Shown one piece after another: positions 1-9,000 of a stretch of 23,356 nucleotides of DNA. The position numbers were made by a program, and so were the translations under genes. A model generated the notes under the pieces. That model saw only the letters and a list, made by a program, of their open reading frames with translations, ran no database searches and was not told the DNA's origin. Within the stretch, counting starts at the first letter, position 1, and each line of letters starts with the position of its first letter. Source of the stretch: an uncultured Methylococcaceae bacterium (lineage in GTDB: Bacteria > Pseudomonadota > Gammaproteobacteria > Methylococcales > Methylomonadaceae); the NCBI GenBank assembly GCA_903903365.1, contig CAIUYS010000171.1:1-23356 (forward strand), in the 5' to 3' direction.

Positions 1-82
1 GTTGCCGCCCTACCGGGCGCTGGTGCGCCGGCTGACCCGCGCCTGACCCGCCCGGGGCTCAGCTCCGCTGCCGCACCGCCTC
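1..82. other. High-GC segment unlike the rest of the window, probable chimeric edge
   Basis: The first 60 bases contain only 11 A/T, so GC is about 82%, and 61-80 is similar. Composition changes abruptly near 81-92. On + a frame ends at a TGA at 44-46 with the peptide tail YRALVRRLTRA. On - a frame ends at a TGA at 61-59 with the tail DFFEAVRQRS. Two convergent gene ends 12 bases apart are typical of a compact high-GC genome. YicC homologues have no such residues here. I infer an assembly or library chimera, or less likely a recent insertion. Confidence 0.6.
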
Positions 83-424
83 GAAGAAGTCCTGTTACTG
101 ATTCGCAACAAATTAAAAGACCGGATCACCGAACTGGTTGTGCAGCCAGATTTTGATCGTCTGGAACAGGAATTGGTTTTTATGGCGCAAAAGCTGGATA
201 TTACCGAGGAGCTTGATCGACTGGACACTCATATTACTGAAGTGTTGCGTGTACTAAAAGAAAAAGACCCGGTAGGCAGACGGCTGGACTTTTTAATGCA
301 GGAACTTAACCGCGAAGCCAACACCCTGGGTTCCAAGTCAACCGATAAAGAAATGACGCAAATAGCCATTGAACTAAAAGTACTGATTGAGCAAATGCGC
401 GAGCAAATACAAAATATTGAGTAG
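83..424 (+). CDS. yicC: YicC family protein, C-terminal part (5' end missing)
   Basis: This is the C-terminal part of a YicC/YloC family protein, now linked to endoribonuclease activity in E. coli. The tail is highly typical of the family: RLEQELVFMAQ, then EELDRLDTHITEVL, VGRRLDFLMQELNREANTL and ELKVLIEQMREQIQNIE. The family's usual length is about 290 residues, so roughly 175 residues are missing. The open frame runs from 47 without a stop, but family-like residues begin only near 83-95 (EEVLLLIRNKLKDRI); residues before that come from the high-GC edge. ATG at 140 is an internal Met, not the real start. A strong terminator follows 40 bases after the stop, so yicC is the last gene of its transcript and is separate from the defence genes downstream. 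Confidence 0.9.
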   Translation, partial: EEVLLLIRNKLKDRITELVVQPDFDRLEQELVFMAQKLDITEELDRLDTHITEVLRVLKEKDPVGRRLDFLMQELNREANTLGSKSTDKEMTQIAIELKVLIEQMREQIQNIE

Positions 425-463
425 TTTCAGACCGCCCCAAACTGATTCATGACCACTCTGGAG

Positions 464-486
464 GCCTCGTAATTCGAGGCTTTTTT
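464..486 (+). terminator. Rho-independent terminator after yicC
   Basis: A perfect 6-bp GC-rich stem, GCCTCG (464-469) with CGAGGC (475-480), and a 5-base loop, followed by six T (481-486). It lies 40 bases past the yicC stop. Confidence 0.9.
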
Positions 487-559
487 GTGTCTGATAGTTG
501 GGCAGCCAAATTAAGAAGGGACAGTAAATAGCCGAATGATTTGCCAGTGCTAAAAAGTC

Positions 560-604
560 CGTCATTCCGGCAGGGATGCCGGAATCCAGTCACAGGGATG
601 TGAC
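560..604. repeat. REP-like tandem hairpin element
   Basis: Two adjacent perfect hairpins: ATTCCGGC (564-571) with GCCGGAAT (578-585) around a 6-base loop, then GTCACA (589-594) with TGTGAC (599-604) around GGGA. The loops AGGGAT and GGGA are alike. Paired imperfect copies with such palindromes are usual for dispersed intergenic elements of the REP type. No copy of the full unit was found elsewhere in this window. Confidence 0.6.
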
Positions 605-697
605 GCTGTGGTTTGGCATTGAGCCTAAATCATGCCGCAACGTAATCGGCACAAACCATCCATGGTACTACTCTGGTTAGCCTCCAAACACTTTAAT

Positions 698-754
698 CTG
701 TCAGCTTACAGTCTATTTGCAGTATAATTTTAAATAATAAATATTACTGAGGTG
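698..754 (+). promoter_or_regulatory. Promoter, palindromic operator candidate and RBS for the RHH/hsd operon
   Basis: A perfect -10 box TATAAT lies at 723-728. The -35 is weak: CTGTCA at 698-703 would give a 19-bp spacer. Between the -10 and the start codon lies a perfect AT dyad, TAATA-AA-TATTA (735-746), well placed to be an operator. The Shine-Dalgarno GAGGTG (749-754) lies 7 bases before the ATG at 762. The rest of 487-697 holds only the hairpin repeat; I see no gene between yicC and 762. Confidence 0.6.
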
Positions 755-761
755 TTAGCTT

Positions 762-959
762 ATGGCCGTTATAAAACCCACCACGATAACTTTGCGTATT
801 GATCCGGCCGTTAAAGAAGGTTTACGCCTGCTGGCGGAAAAAGATCATCGCAGTCTTACCAATATGATCGAGGTGATGATTCGTGAGCAATGCAAGGTTC
901 ATAATATTGTTATTCCCGATCAGCAAACCCTTTTCGACAGCGAAAGCCAACTAAATTAA
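762..959 (+). CDS. Small ribbon-helix-helix (CopG/Arc-like) DNA-binding protein
   Basis: This 65-residue protein has the layout of a ribbon-helix-helix repressor: a short beta strand with alternating side chains (TTITLRID, residues 7-14), helix one (PAVKEGLRLLAEK), a turn with Arg-Ser-Leu, and helix two (LTNMIEVMIREQCK). It ends in a short tail rich in Gln and Asp. Such proteins bind DNA as dimers through the beta ribbon. The start at 762 has a good Shine-Dalgarno (GAGGTG, 7-base spacing) and a promoter with an AT dyad just upstream. Its stop is only 4 bases before hsdM, so it is the first gene of the restriction-modification operon. I infer an autoregulator of the operon. An orphan antitoxin is the main alternative, but no toxin gene is adjacent. 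The family call is fairly sure; the role is not. Confidence 0.75.
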   Translation: MAVIKPTTITLRIDPAVKEGLRLLAEKDHRSLTNMIEVMIREQCKVHNIVIPDQQTLFDSESQLN

Positions 960-963
960 AACC

Positions 964-2928
964 ATGCAAAATCATTCCGAAATCGCCGAGTTTCTTTGGA
1001 AAATCGCTGACCTTATTAAAGACGATTACGACGCCAAAAGTTACGAAGACGTGATTCTGCCGTTCACCTTATTACGGCGTTTGGATTGTGTGTTGCAACC
1101 CAACCGGCAGGCGGTGCGTGAGGCGGCGGAAAAATACCAAACCGCACCTGAACAAACCCGCGACGCTTTGTTGATGCGGGCCGCCGGACAGAAGTTTTAC
1201 AACACGTCTGAATACTCGCTGGAAGAATTGATTCGCCGTCCTGCTGATATAGTGCCGAATTTTTCTGCGTACCTTGCAGGGTTCTCGACCAACGTAAAGG
1301 ACATTCTTTACAACTTTTCCGGTGGCGAAGAAAAAGGTTTGTCGCCCATTTATGAAACACTGGTTCGTAAACGGCTGATTCTTAAAATTACCCAGGCGTT
1401 CTCTGAAATTGATTTGTCGCCGGAAAATGTTGATAACCACGGCATGGGGACTATTTTTGAATACCTGATCCGCAAGTTCAAAGAAGCCAGTAATGAAGCC
1501 GCCGGGCAGTTTTACACGCCGCGTGACATTATCCGCTTGATGGTTAAACTGATGTTTGAGCCAGACCGCGCCATGCTTGCCAAAGAAAGTTTGGTGGGTA
1601 TTTATGATCCGGCCTGTGGCACGGGCGGTATGTTGACCATTGCCAAAGAGCATTTACTGGCCGGTATTAATCCGTCGCTGGAAGTGTATCTTTATGGCCA
1701 AGAGTTAAACGAAAAAACTTACGCGATTGCCAAAGCCGATATGTTGATGAAGGGCGAAGACCCGGAAAACATCAAACGCGAAAATACCCTCAGCCATGAT
1801 TTATTGCCGGGCAAGCAATTTAATTACATGCTGTCCAATCCGCCTTTTGGCAAGGACTGGAAAAATATCCGTGATGAAATCGAAGCCGAACACGAAATGG
1901 GCGCGGCAGGCCGTTATGGGCCGGGATTGCCGGATGTGGGTGATGGCGCGATGTTGTTTCTGTTGCACAAACTCAGCAAAATGGCACCGCAAGGCTCAAA
2001 AATTGCCCTCATTTTTAACGGCTCGCCGCTGTTTAACGGTGATGCCGGTAGCGGCCCCAGTAATATCCGCAAATATATTCTGGAAAATGACTGGCTGGAT
2101 GCCATTGTCGCACTGCCTAATGACCTGTTTTATAACACCGGTATCGCCACCTACATTTGGCTGATCAATAACCGCAAGCCCGCCGAACGACTGAACAAAG
2201 TGCAGTTGATTAATGCCACCAGCGTCGATTTTTACACCATGCAACGGCGTAATCTGGGCAAAAAACGGGTGGAAATCAGTGAAGATCAATCCGCCAGTAT
2301 TCTGGGTATTTACGAGGCGTTTGCAGAAAGTCAGGTCAGCAAGATTTTTGACACCACCGATTTTGGTTATACCAAAGTGTGTGTCGAACGTCCGCTCCGC
2401 TTGCGTTTTGATCTAACCGAGGCGCAACGTCAACGTCTGCAATTTGACAGCACCGTGCTTAAGCTAAAAGACGACCGGGCGCAAGAATTGGCTATCGTTT
2501 TGGAAAAGCTGGCGGAACAAGCACCGTACTATGACGACCGGGCTTTCTTTACGGCACTGAATAAAGCGCTGCCATGGAAACCGGCTGCTGGTTTGGTGAA
2601 GGTGATACGCAGTGTTTTAAGTGAGCGGGATGAAACCGCCGAACCGGTGCTGGATGCCGAGGACAAGCCAGTTCCTGATACCACGCTGCGGGATTTTGAG
2701 AATGTGCCGCTGAAAGATGATATTGACGCTTACTTTATCCGTGAAGTATTGCCGCATGTACCTGATGCGTGGATGGACAGAGACAAGGACAAGGTCGGTT
2801 ACGAAATCAGCTTCACCAAATATTTTTACGAATATACCCCCCTGCGCACCACCACAGACATTGCCGCTGAATTGCTGGCATTGGATGACGAGACGGAAAA
2901 TTTGTTAAGAGAGATTGTGAGGGGATGA
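964..2928 (+). CDS. hsdM: Type I restriction-modification system, DNA methyltransferase subunit HsdM
   Basis: HsdM transfers a methyl group from SAM to adenine N6 at sites chosen by HsdS, and is needed for both modification and restriction. Residues 1 to about 150 match the HsdM N-terminal helical domain (the stretch from SEIAEFLWKIADLI to LPFTLLRRLD). The N6-adenine MTase core carries the SAM motif DPACGTGGM (215-223) and the catalytic motif NPPFG (292-296). The protein has 654 residues against about 520-530 for EcoKI or EcoR124I HsdM. The extra length is mostly a C-terminal region (about 480-654), which is common in part of the family. The start ATG has no Shine-Dalgarno and lies 4 bases after the RHH stop, suggesting translational coupling. 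The stop overlaps the hsdS start in ATGA. The frame is intact and both motifs are complete, so activity is expected. Confidence 0.96.
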   Translation: MQNHSEIAEFLWKIADLIKDDYDAKSYEDVILPFTLLRRLDCVLQPNRQAVREAAEKYQTAPEQTRDALLMRAAGQKFYNTSEYSLEELIRRPADIVPNFSAYLAGFSTNVKDILYNFSGGEEKGLSPIYETLVRKRLILKITQAFSEIDLSPENVDNHGMGTIFEYLIRKFKEASNEAAGQFYTPRDIIRLMVKLMFEPDRAMLAKESLVGIYDPACGTGGMLTIAKEHLLAGINPSLEVYLYGQELNEKTYAIAKADMLMKGEDPENIKRENTLSHDLLPGKQFNYMLSNPPFGKDWKNIRDEIEAEHEMGAAGRYGPGLPDVGDGAMLFLLHKLSKMAPQGSKIALIFNGSPLFNGDAGSGPSNIRKYILENDWLDAIVALPNDLFYNTGIATYIWLINNRKPAERLNKVQLINATSVDFYTMQRRNLGKKRVEISEDQSASILGIYEAFAESQVSKIFDTTDFGYTKVCVERPLRLRFDLTEAQRQRLQFDSTVLKLKDDRAQELAIVLEKLAEQAPYYDDRAFFTALNKALPWKPAAGLVKVIRSVLSERDETAEPVLDAEDKPVPDTTLRDFENVPLKDDIDAYFIREVLPHVPDAWMDRDKDKVGYEISFTKYFYEYTPLRTTTDIAAELLALDDETENLLREIVRG

Positions 2929-4241
2929 GCCAACCTGACTACAAAGATACTGTTAGATCTTGGTTGGGGGATGTTCCAACCTCATGGCAAGTGCGACGGC
3001 TGAAAACGGTTATTTCGCAGCCGATAACGGATGGTCCGCACGAAACTCCAGAGTTTCTTTCAGAAGGTATTCCGTTCCTTTCAGTTGACGGGATTCAAAA
3101 TGGTGATCTTGTCTTCGATGGTTGTCGATATATTTCACAAGCTGCGCATAAGGAGTATCAGAGAAAATGTGCGCCTTGTTACAACGATATTTTACTTGGC
3201 AAGGCTGCATCTACCGGGAAGATTGCTAGAGTAAAGGTCGATTTTGACTTTAGTATATGGTCGCCACTCGCATTGATTCGTCCTAATCAATCTGAGATGC
3301 GACCTGATTTTTTGGAATATTCCCTAAAAAGTGTAGCTACTCAGGCGCAGATTGATTGCCTCTGTACAGCCAACACACAGAAAAACATCAGTATGCAGGA
3401 CATTCCGTCCCTAGTGCTTTGTGTTCCTCCTTTTCAAAATCAAATTAACATCGCCGCCTATCTTAACGAGCAGACGGCGAAGATAGACCAACTGATGGAA
3501 ATGCGGCGGCGGCAGATGGCTTTGCTCAAGGAGCAGCGGGCGGCAATGATTCAGGAAGCTGTTACTCGTGGCCTTAATCCCAATGTCCCGATGAAAGACT
3601 CCGGTTTGCCTTGGCTAGGTGAGATTCCAGCACATTGGGACGTTAAATCGGTCAAGTTCGCAGCTCGTATTCTTCGAGGTCGGTTTGGGCATAGACCAAG
3701 AACTGATCCTCTGCTTTATGATGGCCCATATCCATTTGTTCAAACGGGTGATGTCGCCACTGCAAAGAAATATCTCTCCTCCTATAAGCAAACGCTAAAC
3801 GAAAAAGGCTACGGAGTGAGCGTCGAATTTCCGGCTGGCACACTTTTAATGGCTATTGCTGCAAACATTGGCGATTTAGCCATATTAGGGATCAATGCCT
3901 GTTTACCTGATAGTATCGTTGGTTTTTTCCCTTACACTGGTATTGACGTTGAGTTTCTCTATTATCAACTCTCTTGTATGCAAATTCGACTTCATGCACT
4001 TGCTCCAGAGAACACACAGATGAATCTAAACATTGACCGTCTAAGTCCTGAAAAAATCGTAGTACCGCCGTATGAGGAGCAAAAAGAAATTTGCCGACTT
4101 ATCAATGAGAGCGAGGCGAATATTGAGTCAGCCCTTTCGGCTTATACTCGCCAACTCACTCTGCTAACCGAATACCGCGCCGCACTAATCCATGAATGCG
4201 TAACCGGCCAGCGCAGCGTACCGGAGACAAGCAACGCATGA
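2925..4241 (+). CDS. hsdS: Type I restriction-modification system, specificity subunit HsdS
   Basis: HsdS recognises a bipartite DNA target and recruits two HsdM (and HsdR) subunits. The 438-residue protein has the usual two-fold plan. Target recognition domain (TRD) 1 begins at WLGDVPTSWQVRRLK (from residue 13) and TRD 2 at WLGEIPAHWDVKSVK (from residue 230). A central helical spacer lies between them (AAYLNEQTAKIDQLMEMRRR through EQRAAMIQEAVTRGLNPN), with a matching C-terminal helix (LSAYTRQLTLLTEYRAALIHECVTG). The repeated WLG-P-W-V motif shows the internal duplication directly. TRD regions vary freely, so the target sequence cannot be read from them. The start overlaps the hsdM stop by 4 bases and the stop overlaps the next gene's start by 4 bases, so translation is likely coupled. 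The frame is intact with no sign of TRD shuffling cassettes nearby. Confidence 0.95.
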   Translation: MSQPDYKDTVRSWLGDVPTSWQVRRLKTVISQPITDGPHETPEFLSEGIPFLSVDGIQNGDLVFDGCRYISQAAHKEYQRKCAPCYNDILLGKAASTGKIARVKVDFDFSIWSPLALIRPNQSEMRPDFLEYSLKSVATQAQIDCLCTANTQKNISMQDIPSLVLCVPPFQNQINIAAYLNEQTAKIDQLMEMRRRQMALLKEQRAAMIQEAVTRGLNPNVPMKDSGLPWLGEIPAHWDVKSVKFAARILRGRFGHRPRTDPLLYDGPYPFVQTGDVATAKKYLSSYKQTLNEKGYGVSVEFPAGTLLMAIAANIGDLAILGINACLPDSIVGFFPYTGIDVEFLYYQLSCMQIRLHALAPENTQMNLNIDRLSPEKIVVPPYEEQKEICRLINESEANIESALSAYTRQLTLLTEYRAALIHECVTGQRSVPETSNA

Positions 4242-5920
4242 ACACGCAAGAACTCACTGCTTTGCTGGACAGGTTGCGTGCCGAGCCGCATGAATCAGAG
4301 TGGTTGGAGTTTAAAGCTAACCGTTTTGAGCCGCAGGCCTTGGGTGACTACCTTTCTGCGCTGGCTAATTCCGCTTGTATATTGGGTAAACCGCGTGCTT
4401 ATCTGGTGTTTGGCATTGAGGATGGCAGTCATGCGGTGGTGGGCACGCGTTTTGATCCCGGTGCAGAAACGGTAAAAGGCAAAGAGGGTAAAAATAACCA
4501 GTTGTTGCCGTTATGGCTGTCACTGGGTTTACATCCGAATACCGGCTTTGAAATTCACCCGTTTAGCTATCAGGGCCAACAGGTCGTGCTGTTTGAAATA
4601 CACCCTGCCTTTGATCAACCGGTCAGATTTTACGGTAAGGCCTATATTCGCGATGGTTCCAGCAAGACCGAACTGGCACGCTACCCGGAAAAACAACGGC
4701 AAATCTGGCAACGCCGTGTGGATTGGAGTGCCCAAGTCTGTGAACAGGCAACCTTGAGTGATCTTGATCCGGCTGCGATAACCAAGGCACGCACCGAATA
4801 TAAAACCAAGTTTCCTTCCAAGAGAGATCAGGTAACTGACTGGGATGATGGCACTTTTTTAAATAAAACCAAGTTGACGATTCATGGTGCAGTTACTAAC
4901 GCCGCCTTGTTGTTGCTGGGCTTGCCGGAATCATCGTCGTTGTTATCCCCTGCGGTCGCGAGAATTACCTGGTTATTAAAGAACGAGCGCAACGAAGATC
5001 AGGATTATGAGCATTTTGAGCCGCCTTTTATACTGAATGTAGATAAAGTGCTGGCGCGTATTCGTAACTTGACGGTGCGGGAGTTACCCAGTGGCACACT
5101 GTTTCCCATGGAAATGTCGCAATATGACCCGTGGGTTATTCGCGAAGCCTTGCATAATTGTATCGCCCATCAGGATTACGGTTTATGTGGACGCATTCAG
5201 GTGGTGGAAACACCACACAGATTGATTTTGACTAATTTGGGCGGCTTTTTACCGGGACGCGTGGAGACGGTCATTGAGCAGGATGCGCCCCTGGAAATTT
5301 ACCGTAACCGCTTTCTTGCGGAAGCGATGGTTAATTTGAATATGATTGACACCCAAGGCGGCGGTATTAAACGCATGTTCCAAGCGCAACGAAAGCGCTT
5401 TTTTCCCTTGCCGGATTATGATCTTTCGCAACCAGAACGGGTCGTTTTAAACTTACAAGGCCGCATTTTGGATGAGCGTTATACCCGTTTATTGATGAGC
5501 AGAACTGATCTGGATTTAAGCACGATTATGCTATTGGACAGGGTGCAAAAAGGCCAAGCCATATCGGCCAGCGACAATAAACGCTTAAAGGCCGCTAATC
5601 TTGTTGAAGGTCGTTTTCCGAATCTTGTTGTGTCTGCGGCGATTGCGGCCGTTACCGGTCAAAAGGCCAAGCATATTAGGGACAATGGTTTTAATCGCCA
5701 GTATTACCAAGATTTGATTATGAAACTTATTCGTGAGCATCAACCGGTGACACGCGACGACATTGATAAGCTTTTATTGGATAAGTTGCCAGAAGTATTA
5801 AGTGAAAAGCAGAAACTATCGAAGATTCATAACTTGCTATATGACTTGAGTCACCAACAAATGCTGATTAAGAATGAGGGCAGTCGTAGATTTTCGCAGT
5901 GGGTTTTGCTAAATAACTAG
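4238..5920 (+). CDS. AlbA_2 / GHKL-ATPase domain protein (COG2865-like) in the type I RM operon
   Basis: This 560-residue protein has an N-terminal AlbA_2 (Schlafen-type) domain, seen as EWLEFKAN (residues 21-28) and YLVFGIEDGSHAVVGT. A later GHKL ATPase-like segment carries the N-box REALHNCIAHQDYG (E303, N307) followed by LTNLGGFLPG. The C-terminal end, with TRDDIDKLLL and a helix-rich tail, looks like a winged helix. The family is often annotated as a predicted transcriptional regulator or ATP-binding protein and is frequently found inside type I RM loci; its task there is not settled. I chose ATG 4238 because it forms an ATGA overlap with the hsdS stop. The frame also extends upstream inside hsdS, to 4196, which is less likely. 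Possible roles are regulation of hsdR or an accessory defence function. The domain call is fairly sure; the role is unknown. Confidence 0.85.
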   Translation: MNTQELTALLDRLRAEPHESEWLEFKANRFEPQALGDYLSALANSACILGKPRAYLVFGIEDGSHAVVGTRFDPGAETVKGKEGKNNQLLPLWLSLGLHPNTGFEIHPFSYQGQQVVLFEIHPAFDQPVRFYGKAYIRDGSSKTELARYPEKQRQIWQRRVDWSAQVCEQATLSDLDPAAITKARTEYKTKFPSKRDQVTDWDDGTFLNKTKLTIHGAVTNAALLLLGLPESSSLLSPAVARITWLLKNERNEDQDYEHFEPPFILNVDKVLARIRNLTVRELPSGTLFPMEMSQYDPWVIREALHNCIAHQDYGLCGRIQVVETPHRLILTNLGGFLPGRVETVIEQDAPLEIYRNRFLAEAMVNLNMIDTQGGGIKRMFQAQRKRFFPLPDYDLSQPERVVLNLQGRILDERYTRLLMSRTDLDLSTIMLLDRVQKGQAISASDNKRLKAANLVEGRFPNLVVSAAIAAVTGQKAKHIRDNGFNRQYYQDLIMKLIREHQPVTRDDIDKLLLDKLPEVLSEKQKLSKIHNLLYDLSHQQMLIKNEGSRRFSQWVLLNN

Positions 5921-5924
5921 CAAT

Positions 5925-5946
5925 AAAAAGCAAAGAAAAAGCAAAG
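5925..5946 (+). repeat. Tandem 11-mer before hsdR
   Basis: Two exact copies of AAAAAGCAAAG (5925-5935 and 5936-5946), followed by a further run of A to 5953. They lie in the 135-base gap between the AlbA_2 gene and hsdR. The rest of the gap holds no clear terminator or strong promoter. Slippage here would change the hsdR leader length but no coding frame. Confidence 0.6.
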
Positions 5947-6055
5947 AAAAAAACAATAAGGCACCCCCAACCCATTGTAGTTATGATGATTTCTTATAGC
6001 TACTCTGTGATAAATTAAGTCTGGTAGCTATGCGCAATTAGCAATAGGAAGCAAA

Positions 6056-9000
6056 ATGGCAAAGATAGATCCCGTAAATGAAGCGGCCTTTGAAGATGTA
6101 GTGATGGCAGCACTGGCTGAAAGTCCTTTGTATTGTGATCGCGATGCCAAGCATTTTGATGCGGCAAAGCTGCTGGATGTTGAGCAGTTGTGGGACTTTG
6201 TCGAAGCGACTCAACCCCTTGAGTTAGCCAAGTTACACAAACAGTTTCCTGATGCACCGCGTGAGGCACTGGCGGCACACGTCACGGGGTTAATCCAGAA
6301 ACGCGGCACGCTGGAGGTGCTGCGCAATGGGGTGTCGTTTAATGGCATTAATCTGCAATTGGCTTATTTTCGCCCGTCTGCCGGTGGCAACCAAGCGCAT
6401 CAGGCCGGTTATGAAGGCAACCGCTTTACCGTGATGCGGCAAGTGCATTTTTCTACCAAGACACTGGATCAGTCAGCGGATGTGGTGATTTTTCTTAATG
6501 GTTTGCCGATTGTATCGGCAGAGCTTAAAAACCATTTTACCGGTCAAAACGTGCAACAGGCTATCGCCCAATATCGGCGACGTGATAAACATGAACCGTT
6601 TTGGAAACGGTGTTTGGTGCATTTTGCCGTCGATGATGATGCGGCGTTTATGAGCACCCATATTGCCGGGGCGGAGACCGGTTTTTTGCCTTTTAACCGC
6701 GATACGCATAACCCGATTATCGATGGCCACTTTGCCTCCAGTTATTTGTGGAGCGACTTTATTGATGAAGACGGTGAGGTGCAGCCGGGTATTTGGCAGG
6801 CGGATTCTTTATTGTTGCTGATTCAGAATTATTTGCACGCCGAACGCGACGAGAAAACCGGTAAAGAAAAATTTATCTTCCCACGCTTCCATCAGTTTCA
6901 GGTGGTGCGTAAGTTGCTGGCCCATGCGAAAACGCATGGCAGTGGACACAATTATTTAGTTCAGCACAGTGCAGGTTCCGGTAAATCAAACAGTATTGCC
7001 TGGCTGGCGCATCAATTGGCTAATTTGTGCGGGGCTGACGGGCAACCGGTATTTGATAGTGTTATTGTGATTACTGACCGACGCGTACTGGATAGGCAAC
7101 TGCAAGACACCATTAAACAATTCGAGAAAATAAAAGGCGTGGTGACGCCCATCCGCAATGGTGCGAGACAACTGACCCAAGCCTTGGATCGCGGCGATAA
7201 GATTGTTATTTCTACGCTGCAAAAATTTGGTTTTGTGGGTGAGTTAGCAAAGATGTCGGGTAAGCGTTTTGCTGTCGTGGTCGATGAGGCGCATAGTTCA
7301 CAAACCGGCGAAGGCGTTAAAGACCTTAAACTGGTATTGACCAGCGATGAGGATTTGAAAAAAGCGCTGGATCGGGATGACGAAGGGGGCGATTTAGACC
7401 CTATCGAATATGAATTGGAAAAGATTCAGAAGGCGCGGCAGAAACTTCCACATTTGTCATTTTTTGCCTTTACTGCCACACCCAAAGACAAGACGCTGGA
7501 GTTGTTTGGTGTGCCGGATAAGCGCGTTAAAAAAGGTTTTAGGCCTTTTCATCAATACACCATGCGTCAGGCGATTGCTGAAGGCTTTATTCTGGATGTG
7601 CTGGAAAGTTATACCACTTACAAAACCTATTTTGAGCTGATCGAAAACGAGAAAGCCGAAAGTGAAATGGAAGTAGAGAAGCTAAAAGCGAGAAGGCTGA
7701 TGCTGAAATACGTTGACCAGCATGAATTTGCCATCAAGCGTAAAGCACATATTATTGTGGATCATTTTACCCGCAATACGGCACACAAGATTGGCGGACA
7801 GGCCAAGGCTATGGTGGTAACGCATTCACGGGCTCATGCCGTGCGTTATAAGCAAGAACTGGATAAGGTATTGAGTGAGCAGGGTCTGAATTTTGGTGTG
7901 CTGGTGGCATTCTCTGGCACGGTAACGATTAACGGGCAAAAGCACACTGAAGAGACTATGAACCCGCTAGGCACGGGTGATATTGCCGAGGCGTTTAAGA
8001 GTCCGGTGCAGCGTATTTTGGTGGTGGCAAGCAAATACCAGACGGGTTACGATCAGCCGCTATTGCATACCATGTATGTGGACAAAAAGCTGGGCGGCGT
8101 GGCAGCCGTGCAGACCTTAAACCGCCTTAACCGCACTTACCCGCCGCTTAAGCAAGACACGATGGTGCTGGATTTTGTTAATGAGCAAAGTGACATCCAG
8201 GCCGCGTTTCAGGATTATTATCAGCGCACCGAACTGGAAGGAGCCACCGATCCGAATAAGCTCAGCAACCTGAAATACACGTTGGAGCAAATGCACGTCT
8301 TTACAGCGGAGGATCTGGTGGAATTTGTCGATTTATTTGTGGTAAAAAAAGTAAAGTCAGAGAAGTTACAGCCTTTTTTCCAACGTATTGTTACGGGTAA
8401 AGGCAGTGATGGCAGCATTATAAGAAACAATTACTACGACAACCTTGCCGCTGATCAGATTGGCAATAAAGATTACGAAAAGCTGAAGGCCGCCGCCAAA
8501 GACAAGTTTCGTAAAGAAATCGGACGCTATGTGAAGCAATACAGTTTTATTAGTCAGATTATGACCTTTACCGATACCGCGCTGGAAAAGTTTTATCTGT
8601 TTGCCAAACTGCTGCTACGACAATTACCATATGAAACACAAACCTTGCCGATGGAAGTGATGGAAATGATCGATATGGACAAGTACCGAGTGCAGGAAGA
8701 GCAAAATGGTTGTATTACTTTAAAGAATGAAGATGGTGTTTTGGAACCATCACCAGACGATGGTCACCGTGATGGCAAACCTGATATGGAAAAAATTAAA
8801 CTGATCGTTAAGAAATTGAATGAGGATTTTGGTATCCCCTTTGAAGAAGCTGACCGGGTGATGAGTGCCATTAAAGCCAAGTTGGAAGAAGACGATGGCC
8901 TGCGTGCCGCTTTTAAAACCAACAGCATCGAATTCTTGCGCAAGCAAAAGCTACAGGACAGTATCAAGGAAGCGTTTCTAAGCAATGCTGATGAGTTTTT

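Noticed and set aside
762..959. RHH gene as antitoxin of a toxin-antitoxin pair
   Set aside because: The next gene is a full hsdM and no small toxin-like frame is present on either side.
1072..1653. 193-residue minus-strand frame inside hsdM
   Set aside because: Shadow of hsdM: the sense frame has complete methyltransferase motifs and the antisense peptide has none.
2925..4241. Phase-variable or invertible hsdS
   Set aside because: Only one hsdS gene is present, with no second partial copy, inverted repeat pair or recombinase in the window.
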